In this document: one piece after another, positions 56,557 to 64,000 of the stretch | How positions within the stretch are numbered: position 1 is the stretch's first letter | Layout of the letters: every line of letters begins with the position of its first letter | NCBI GenBank assembly: GCA_014058105.1 | Contig: JACGCM010000155.1 | Location: 62,001-126,000 of the forward strand | Length of the DNA stretch: 64,000 bases | From: Kingdonia uniflora | Lineage: Eukaryota; Streptophyta; Magnoliopsida; Ranunculales; Circaeasteraceae | Direction: 5' to 3' | Program-made: the position numbers and the translations under genes | Notes under the pieces: model-generated | Seen by the model: only the letters and a program-made list of their open reading frames with translations | Told to the model about the DNA's origin: nothing | Databases searched by the model: none

Positions 56557-57360
56557 AGCATGTCTTACTAATGATCCCTTATTTGCAGAGTTTGTTCACA
56601 TATTTATAATTCTTCGACAATGTTATTGTAGAAAGCTTATTGGAGATCAATGAATTGGCTTGAGAAAGGTTGTTGCAGGCATAGGTTCTTTAAATCAAGG
56701 TAAGAAGTTAAGGAAGTTCAAAATTTCTAAGTGCGTCTTCTATGATAACCGAGTGTGTCCAGCTGATAGTTTTATGTAATTTTGCAGGTAGGAGAATTTT
56801 TTTATCATTACATTTAAATATCAGTGTGATGGGAGATATTAGGGGGTAAGTAGCACTTATACAATATGTATAGGGTCCTCTTATTGTTGTTGGGATGTAT
56901 GGTCTACCATATCGTCTTAGAAGACTATCATGGAATTTGGCTTTAGACTCACATAATAGCATTTTTCTATCGTTGAAGTTTTTTTTAGTTTAGCACATCT
57001 TACTAATGATCTCTTATTTACAGAGTTTGTTCATATATTTATAATTCTTCGATAATGTTATTGTAAAAAGCTGATTGGAGATCAATGAATTGGGTTGAGA
57101 AAGGTTGTTGCAGTCAAGGGTTCTTTAAATCTAGGTAAGCAGTTAAGGAAGTTTAAAATTTCTAAGTGCGTCCTCTATGATAAGCGAGTGTGTCTAGCTA
57201 ATAATTTTATGTGATCTTGCAGGTAGGAGATTTTTTTTTTTTTTTGGTGTGATGTTGGTGAAGTTATGAGAGATATTGGGGGTAAGTAACACTTATACAA
57301 TAAGTTTAGGGTCCTCTCTAACACTGTTGTTGGGATGTATGGTCTACCGTATCGTCTTAG
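56557..57360. repeat. tandem duplication of about 370 bp inside the Helitron
   Basis: 56557-56927 and 56991-57360 match along their length (agtttgttca, ggagatcaatgaattgg, gttaaggaagtt, tggtctacc, tcgtcttag) with point differences and small indels. No coding function seen. Confidence 0.88.
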
Positions 57361-57721
57361 ATTTTTGTTTCACTTCAAAAATTTATATCTTAATCAATAC
57401 ACTAGCCCATTGATAAAATAAAAAATAGTCGGATGATCAACTCGATTCATGCCTTTATGACACAGAAGCTTATAGAAAGTTCTTCCATTCCTTTCCATAA
57501 GCAAATAAAACATTGAGAAAAAAATATTAAATTGTACTGATGACCTTAGCAACCTCCAAACTTAAGATTCTATTAGCCTTCGTCACTATGTTTAACATTG
57601 GTTGCTAAGTGGCACGGTGGTAGTTTGTAGTTGATACCCCTTGAATTGTCCTTATGGGAATGAACGCTTGGCATATCTTATTAGGGTCAGCACACAACGT
57701 GTCATCATACAACGAGTGCTT

Positions 57722-57747
57722 CCGTGGCAAAGCACGGGTACAACTAG
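57722..57747 (+). mobile_element. second Helitron 3' terminus
   Basis: CCGTGgcaaagCACGGgtacaaCTAG followed by T: a 5-bp-stem hairpin 6 bases before CTAG, the standard Helitron 3' end, in the middle of the larger Helitron. Its 5' partner (TC start) was not found, so it may be a truncated nested copy or an older end bypassed when the larger element formed. Confidence 0.7.
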
Positions 57748-57989
57748 TCTATATTACATTACACAATGGTGTTTTTCAAATAGACAAGTTTGCCATTGTC
57801 TCAAAGATAAAGAGGGGATGAGATTTAATGCTATTTTGTGGAGATTTGGTAAAGAAAATGAGATGGACGGCCTAGATATATTTTGCTCTTGATAGGAGTA
57901 AATATTTTAAGGACAAAACCTATAATAGGGGTAATTTAGTCTTAGCAGCTCTCTCCCTCAATACAAATCATCCCGGCCCTTTTCTCGAA

Positions 57990-58306
57990 TTCGTCTCTCT
58001 TTCTCCCAAAGCGTCAAAGAAGCCTCGAACGCGACCAATAACTCCTTCAAGCTTTCGACCTCCATTAAAGCTCTCACTAGAAGCTCCATCAAACTCGATA
58101 ATCCCTTTGACATCTACATTGAGCAAAGCTAAGGAGAATGCCACTGTTACAGTTCGATTTCGCCTCTCAGGTACAATTAAACAACACATTTGAGTAATAT
58201 TATTATTATTGTTGACGTTGTTGTTGAAATTGGGGTTTTGATTTAGTTTGGTATTTGATCGAGTAGTGATCAAGAGATAAACAAAGGGATGGAGATTGCA
58301 CTGTGA
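57990..58306 (+). pseudogene. captured kinesin-7-like (MKRP type) exons
   Basis: Exon 1 remnant to 58170 reads SLEAPSNSIIPLTSTLSKAK and then ENATVTVRFRL, the start of a kinesin motor domain as in plant kinesin-7 proteins (family SKENVTVTVRFRPLS). It ends at a donor CTCAG|GTACAA. At about 58268 a second piece reads DQEINKGMEIAL (family PREINKGDEIAW) and then stops. The rest of the motor is absent. Fragment carried by the Helitron. Confidence 0.75.
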
Positions 58307-58683
58307 GTAGCGAGTTCAATTCGTCGACCGCTCTAAGTGTAATGTCTGTAGATTTCATTATCTCTCTCTCATGGTATAATCATTGTCAAAGGTAAATAGC
58401 CTCTGATTTAGTTTGCTTATGGGTTTGATTAGTTCTAATTTCATGTTCAATTATTGATTTCTTTTGAATTATTGGATCCGTAAATGAATCTCTAATACAA
58501 CATTTGATTAGTATAAATCAGTGATTAGGGAAACCTAGCATATCCAACAAATTGGGTATTAAACCCATCTCAAATACATATCATCTTTCTGAAGTTGTGA
58601 AATAGGTTTGGTGCTGCTAACCCTTACTGCTTAACATCCTTTAATGATTATATTTTGTTGTATTGCTAACTTTCATTGTATAT

Positions 58684-58817
58684 TGAATTCGAGCAATTCA
58701 AACCATGGCATGGCGATACCTACAATTACAAACAGCTCAGGCAAGAAAATGTAGATAACATGTATGATCAAGGTCAAAAGCGAGCTGGACAGAAGAACCC
58801 GATAAATTCCCCAAATC
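58684..58817 (+). other. possible third captured exon, family unknown
   Basis: A frame FKPWHGDTYNYKQLRQENVD continuing NMYDQGQKRAGQKNP, of protein-like composition and bounded by AT-rich sequence. I do not recognise the family. A stop (TAA) sits at 58815-58817. Confidence 0.3.
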
Positions 58818-61800
58818 TGTAAGTATATTTCAATATCTAATTTCAACTTAGAGTTTATTGTGTTTACTGAATGAAAATTGAGTTTTGAAGATTAAAGTGA
58901 AAGGAATGCCAAACATGGGGTTGTATAACCAATCAAGTTTATTGTTTATGCTTTTCTTCCTTTTCATGCTGCTGTTGTAGAAATATAAGGTTGAGTTCTT
59001 CACTCTTTCTATCTGATTGTTGCTTTAATCTTATATACAGACGATGGGTTTTGTCTGACCTACCTTGGCTATGACTTTCTTGCTATTAAGACATTGGTTC
59101 TGTTTTTCTTTCACTAACTCTTCAATCCTTAAGGTTGAAAGTCTGAATTCATCTCGCCTCTAAAGGTATGTTTAACAATTTGTTATTTCTTTCCTTTGGT
59201 TTGAAAGTAGTTGCCTATTATGATCTGCTTTTTCTCCTTCATTAATTGCTCAATTGGTCTGAAATTGGAGTTTAGTTTCTGCATATGTGATTGAGGAAGC
59301 ATGACAACTATATGAAGTAGCCTTTGCAGACTTACAAAATCAATAAATCCTTTAATTTTGTACTAAATTGGTTGGTTTGAAAAACTTGATTTGAATCTTA
59401 AGGTCTAAGGGTTGGACTTATGTTTGTTTGATATTGATAGTGGTGGTATTTTTTACTCTTAATTTTAGCTTAACTTGGGTTATTTTGGGTGGGATGTGTC
59501 GCTTAATTACTCATTATTGTAGCTTGAATTTGCATTACTTTGGATAGTTTGAGTGTTTAAATTTGCTTAAGAAATCTTGGTTTCTACTTGAATCTCTTTT
59601 GGCTGGATTTTGAGTAAGATTTTAATTATTCTATACGCTATTATTTCTTTTTTGAAAGAGCCTCAACTAACAATACTGAAAATATAAAGAAAGCTCCATT
59701 CCAAATGAAACCAGTATACCCTTTACATACCCACAAACTTCTACATGGGTGCGTTTATCAACCAAACATATTCCAGATAGGTTGATTGCATAATATTAAC
59801 AGGCATTCTCATTTGCCAATTTGTATGAGACTTTCAGAGGTATGCAAGTCGAGTGCAAAGCAACCTCAACCAAAGTATAATGCAGACAATTAGGAACTCT
59901 TCCAGATCTCTAAATCTTTGCCTCGGTTAACACACAAGTCATAGAAATAGGAGAAGGAACTGCCTTCCTTAGCAGATGTGAATCCAGCATCAGATAAAGG
60001 GGGGAAATTAGGTCTTCACCCCTTAAACTCTGATTGATGGTGTCCATGATGGAAGGATTTGGCCCTTAATAGTGATTCGTAGTTTACTTGAATGTACCGC
60101 AGGAAGAACAAATCAACATTGGTACCAACATTGAGAGTTCCCATACCAACAAGGTAACTCTTGTGTCAAGCACATTAAGAGTTCCCAAACCAACAAGGTA
60201 ACTCATGTGTCAAGCATAAAGGTCTGACAGAGACATATAGCCAACGTGGATGAGCACAAGAGACCTCACGGACTCAGCGATCTACAAGGCTAACGAGCAT
60301 GATACTTCCATATTTCAGATCACTTCTGGAAGCCTTCAAATGAACACCACATACTTTATAGTTTTTGTCACTCTGTTAATCTTGATTGGAATACTAACAA
60401 GATGCACTTATTATGAAACCTGATCTTCTGAACTTCATATGAACTTAAGTTGCGAATATGGGGTTTGAGTTCCAACACGAAGGTTTTGATATTCATCCAA
60501 TAATTTTCTGGACCTCTGATCAACTTCAGTCTTGAGATTTAAATCAATGAGGTTGTGTTCGATAACCTATTCCATGAAAATGAAGAACCTAAGATGTCTT
60601 TTGATTTCTACAAAGCAAGATCACAAGTACAAGACAACAAATCTACCAAAAGAAAAAACACTATGGTGGAGTGAAAACTGGATACCCAACGTCCACTTGA
60701 AAAATAAGTGAAGGGACACTTGCATTCCTTTATGACTAGATGAATGTCCGGCTCCCCAACCTTATCGGGGAAACTATACAGGAACCACCAGGGGGATCTA
60801 TAAGAAACTCTAAACATTTTGATATTATACAATAATAAATTAAGAATGTATTTGGGATTGAGCATCAAAGCCAACCATTGTTTAACTTTACGGGAGTGCA
60901 TTGTTGAAACCCAACACTTCGGTTGAGGAATCACATTCGCAAGTATTGTGTTTTCACCATTTACTCAAGTTCGTGTCAGAATAAGTATTCATAAATTATA
61001 GTCATGGACATTGCAATGCACATAAAATACCTTACGTCTCGAGCAGACTCAAACAAATTAACTATGCTCCAACAAACAATCACCAGTATTTTTGTCACTT
61101 TTGATTATCTATAGGTCTGGATTGAAAACTTTGTACAACTGCCATAGAATCTGACCTTTTGGATTTTATATGAACTAAAAATGCTCTGATCAATTTCTGG
61201 ATTCACATAGACAGAAGGAAATGAGTCGATAAGGTTGTATTGGGTAAGCTACTACAAGCAAAATAAGAACCTAACATATATCATTTACACTCAAATGAGG
61301 AGCACAGGTACAAGACACGGCACATCAACCAACTAAGTTGTAAATACCTGATATCAAAGGAGTGTCAGGATCATTGACCAATACACGTATGAATGACCAC
61401 AAGCATCAGTGAGAAATTTTAAACATTTTGATGTGAAACATAAACACTACAGTCAGTAGGGAACCTAAACATCGACCATTGATAAATAATTAAAGAACTA
61501 TAACGTTAAAACTCCAACTATTGAGTTGAAGGTCACAAATGTTAAAGAATTAAAGCCAATTTGCCTGGAGTCACTTTCTAGCATTATCTACAATACAAGA
61601 TGGATATTATTTGAGCTATCTGGCCCTTGAGACGAACTCATCCCTCAGCAAGCAATGTATCACCATAGTTTAATCTGCAACACCCCATTTTTAATTATCT
61701 CATGTTCATTTATCTAATCTTGACATTGTTTATCTCTTTCATCTGTTTCAGTAGAAAACAGTAGCACAAATATACATGTCAATGCTAAATATAGTGATCA

Positions 61801-62060
61801 TAGTTCTTTATTTTAGATGTTGTCAATCTCTGTTTTGTGCTGGTATAGGAAGTGTGGAATTGTTGGCCAACAACCATTAGGTGTAATGTTCATTCAAAAT
61901 GAAGTATCCCAAGTCCCAACGTATTGTTATTTCTTTCTAAACATAAATTTGAATGCAGATACTACAGATACACGAAACCTTAGACTAATATATTTGTTTT
62001 ATAGCATATCTTAATCCCCATTTATCCCGAGTCCCCCGAATAATGCTTTGATATGTAATC
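58818..62060. other. unassigned Helitron interior
   Basis: No gene recognised. A 45-bp tandem (gagttcccataccaacaagg / gagttcccaaaccaacaagg) lies at 60137-60217. The stretches 60350-60960 and 61090-61620 look like a diverged tandem copy of each other (shared tttttgtcact, atatgaactaa, aaacattttgat). A possible hAT end (cagggccgaccctggt) is at 62067. Confidence 0.45.
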
Positions 62061-62636
62061 AAAAGACAGGGCCGACCCTGGTAATTGGAAGGCCTGTACA
62101 TAAATTAAAATGGGACCTAAATTTTGTTGTTGTTGTTGTAAAAGGCTTGAACCTTTGCACCTTACAAACTACAAGAAGAAAAATCATCCAACTCCGCTAA
62201 AGTCAATTATATGCAGAATAAGCAAATGTATATTTTTTATTTTTCTTCTAGGCCTTGAAAAAAAAATCCAGTCATTTTTGCGTCAAAAGATTAGGACTTA
62301 CACGAAAAGTTGGGTTCCCTGAAATATGATTGAGCTTTATAAGGTTTTTGATATTTATTTGCCTTTAAAACCTTATGAAGATAGATAAAATAAAATAAAA
62401 ACCTTAGAATTTGTTGCATAAAAAATTCCTCGAAAAAGTAATAATTATGTCTAAGATAGTAACACAAGAACCTCATGAGAACATACTTGCAGTTTATAGA
62501 ATAGTAGTATCGAAGACACGTAGATAGTTGTTTAGAAAACTGTTATTCGACACATGAGTTTTAGCGCCGAAGGCGCGTTAATGGACAATTTTGGCGCGCC
62601 GATATGTTTATCGTGGCGAGCCACGGGTAGTACTAG

Positions 62637-62789
62637 TTTTAATTGAAATAAAATTCTACTTAAACTTGAAAACTACTAATAACCTAGGTTGAGTTTCTCT
62701 AACCGACTTTAAGCTAAAACATAAAATATAAAATATTAAATAAACATAGGTCACACGGAGGTAGACGACCTTATGAGTGATGATTCACA
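62637..62789 (-). repeat. right LTR, inner part, resumed after the Helitron
   Basis: Matches the last 153 bp of the left LTR (ttttaattgaaat...gattcaca), followed by the TAAGT duplication at 62790-62794. Confidence 0.88.
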
Positions 62790-62794
62790 TAAGT

Positions 62795-62929
62795 TATATT
62801 ACTTGTAGTATGCCCCCTGCCTGAAATTGCATTCAACTATGACTAAGTTTAATTAAGGCCGCGGAATCTAGAGATGCCAAATAATTTGGTGCATCTAGCA
62901 AGTAATCCAATATACACTAAGGCTGCCTA
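62795..62929 (+). promoter_or_regulatory. short upstream region of the valyl-tRNA synthetase gene
   Basis: Only about 135 bp separate the LTR end from the first in-frame ATG (62930), and about 276 bp from the likely cytosolic ATG (63071). The promoter must therefore be very short or lie inside the LTR or Helitron. No TATA box is obvious. Confidence 0.5.
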
Positions 62930-64000
62930 ATGATTCGTCATGATAAAAACAAGTTCTTAATGATCTTGCGTCGCCTCTCTCACTCTCCCTCAAACTTCAC
63001 CATTCGAAGACAACAAAACCTCCCATCAACCTATTTTGCCTTACTCAGCTCCTCCAACCGACCTTTCATCATGGAGGTTCTCTCTCTCTCTCTCTCTCTA
63101 AAGCTCTCTGTTTCTCGCTTTAGAGTCGTCGTTTGATGAATTTCAACTAAATTTAGCGATTACTGTTTGTATTTTTTTTGATTTTAGGCTCAACCAGAGA
63201 GCAACGAAGAGATCGATGAGAGAAAGAAAAAGAAGGAAGAAAAGGTATAATTGCTTTTAATTTAATTTAGTTGACGAGGATTGGTGAGGAGTTTGGTTTG
63301 AGTATCATCCGAATTTTAATCAAATTGGCGAGGAGTTCGGTTTGGGCAGTCACAATCAGTTTACGTTTCCGTTATTTGTCACTTTGCACTATTTTTGGTT
63401 ATGTCGATAAGTTACTGTTAGGTGAAATCAAGTAACCACTAAACTATGAGGTGTGTTTCTAATAATATCCGAATTCGACAAGTTTTTTATTATGTAGCCT
63501 TTTTATTTACGGTTACCTATTTCTATGCATTTGCTGTGTTGCTTCTCATTCTTGTTTGTGTTTAGTGCATATTATATGTTGATTTTGTTTTAGTTTTAGA
63601 TTTCGAGTGTAAATTATTAATGAGAGCTACTACATTGCAGGCGAAAGAAAAAGAAGCAAAGAGATTAAAAGCGCAAAAGAAAGCAGAAGAAGCAGCCAAA
63701 GCTCAGGTCTAATATATTTTTTTATTTCTTCCCGTTTTGCGTTCGAAGAATTAAAAACAACCCCAATTTGCTTTGGAGTGGTATTTACTGTGCAAGCTAA
63801 TTGGTTAATCTTTATGTGATATTATATAGGCACAAAAAGTTTCCGGTGTCCCGAAAAAGGAAAAACCTGGAAAGAAAAGTTGGAAGCCAGATGCCGAGGA
63901 AGTCAACCCTGATGATTTTATTGACCCAGTGACTCCCCATGGCGAGAAGAAGCAGCTTTCTCGTAAGATGGCAGAACAATATAATCCAAATGCTGTAGAA
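62930..64000 (+). CDS. valyl-tRNA synthetase, N-terminal part (runs off the right edge)
   Basis: Exons 62930-63076, 63188-63244, 63641-63706 and 63830-beyond 64000, all phase 0. The upstream ATGs (62930, 62960) start an Arg/Ser-rich, acid-poor leader (ILRRLSHSPSNFTIRRQQ) typical of a mitochondrial presequence. A further in-frame ATG at 63071, the last codons of exon 1, would give a cytosolic form starting MEAQPESNEEID. Next come a Lys/Glu/Ala-rich helical region (KAKEKEAKRLKAQKKAEEAA), and NPDDFIDPVTPHGEKKQLSR followed by MAEQYNPNAVE, as in plant cytosolic/mitochondrial ValRS (Arabidopsis At1g14610, TWN2, from memory). It charges tRNA-Val; the HIGH and KMSKS motifs lie beyond the window. Confidence 0.9.

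Larger units (their letters stand above)
53538..62636 (+). mobile_element. non-autonomous Helitron carrying host gene fragments
   Basis: Starts TCTCTTTATAATAACGGGG right after an A, and ends GTACTAG before a T, so it sits between A and T without a target duplication, the Helitron rule. A hairpin (CGTGG-cgag-CCACG, 62612-62625) lies 7 bases before the terminal CTAG. Removing it restores a continuous LTR (cctaa|ttttaattg in the intact copy). No Rep or helicase sequence was found in 9.1 kb. It carries a CoA-carrier-like exon, kinesin-7-like exons, a possible third exon, tandem repeats and a second Helitron 3' end. Confidence 0.88.
51561..62789 (-). mobile_element. non-autonomous LTR retrotransposon, right LTR split by a Helitron
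   Basis: The left LTR (51561-51894) and the right LTR (53345-53537 plus 62637-62789) match over their lengths. Both share gaagccaataatcaagaata near the start and cggaggtagacgaccttatg near the end. Flanking TAAGT occurs at 51556-51560 and 62790-62794. The primer site inside the right LTR reads, on the minus strand, TTGGTGTCAGAGC, close to the tRNA-Met type. The interior is only 1.45 kb with no polymerase genes. Without the Helitron the element would be about 2.1 kb. Confidence 0.85.

Noticed and set aside
53538..62636. Autonomous Helitron
   Set aside because: No Rep (HUH) or helicase motif was found on either strand over the 9.1 kb.

Overview
This is a 64 kb stretch of a flowering-plant nuclear genome, almost certainly a eudicot. 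Spliced GT-AG genes, plant-specific families (ABCB, ABCF5, RIN4/NOI, mTERF, plant mobile domain) and dense plant-type transposons all say so. As I recall the Arabidopsis map, four genes follow the order At5g64816 - At5g64830 - At5g64840 (ABCF5) - At5g64850. The window therefore looks like an ancestral gene block inflated by insertions. The valyl-tRNA synthetase at the right edge belongs elsewhere in Arabidopsis (At1g14610).

Left part (1-4850): a likely promoter and leader exon of a minus-strand gene running off the left edge, a Tourist-like MITE, and a small cysteine-rich membrane-anchored protein gene (2007-2387). Next comes one very large PIF/Harbinger DNA transposon (4854-24785, about 19.9 kb). 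It has GAGCATCTCC-type terminal inverted repeats, a TTA target duplication, a DDE transposase gene, a convergent Myb/SANT-like ORF1, and a third gene encoding a plant mobile domain (PMD) protein. Two minus-strand Ty3/gypsy-type retrotransposons, each with an exact 5-bp target duplication, sit inside the PMD reading frame. One keeps only gag and protease; the other carries a broken gag-pol.

Centre (25352-40477): a relic of an ABCB first exon lies next to a full-length ABCB transporter gene (1275 aa, three exons). After it come an mTERF fragment, a PDCD2/TSR4-type ribosome-assembly chaperone gene (7 coding exons, 364 aa, minus) and a plastid-type ABCF5 gene (9 exons, 703 aa, minus, one GC-AG intron). 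A hAT-type MITE lies in ABCF5 intron 1.

Right part (40478-64000): an mTERF pseudogene is split by a copia-derived element (44223-47475), which itself holds a hAT element. A RIN4/NOI-domain gene (48093-50791) follows. Then comes a non-autonomous LTR retrotransposon (TSD TAAGT) whose right LTR is split by a 9.1 kb Helitron (53538-62636) that carries fragments of host genes (mitochondrial CoA-carrier-like and kinesin-7-like). The LTR ends about 140 bp before the first in-frame ATG of the valyl-tRNA synthetase gene, whose several in-frame starts suggest dual targeting.

The most unusual object is the Harbinger-with-PMD element. Both termini, the target duplication and the gene content can be read directly; whether this combination is already described could not be checked here.
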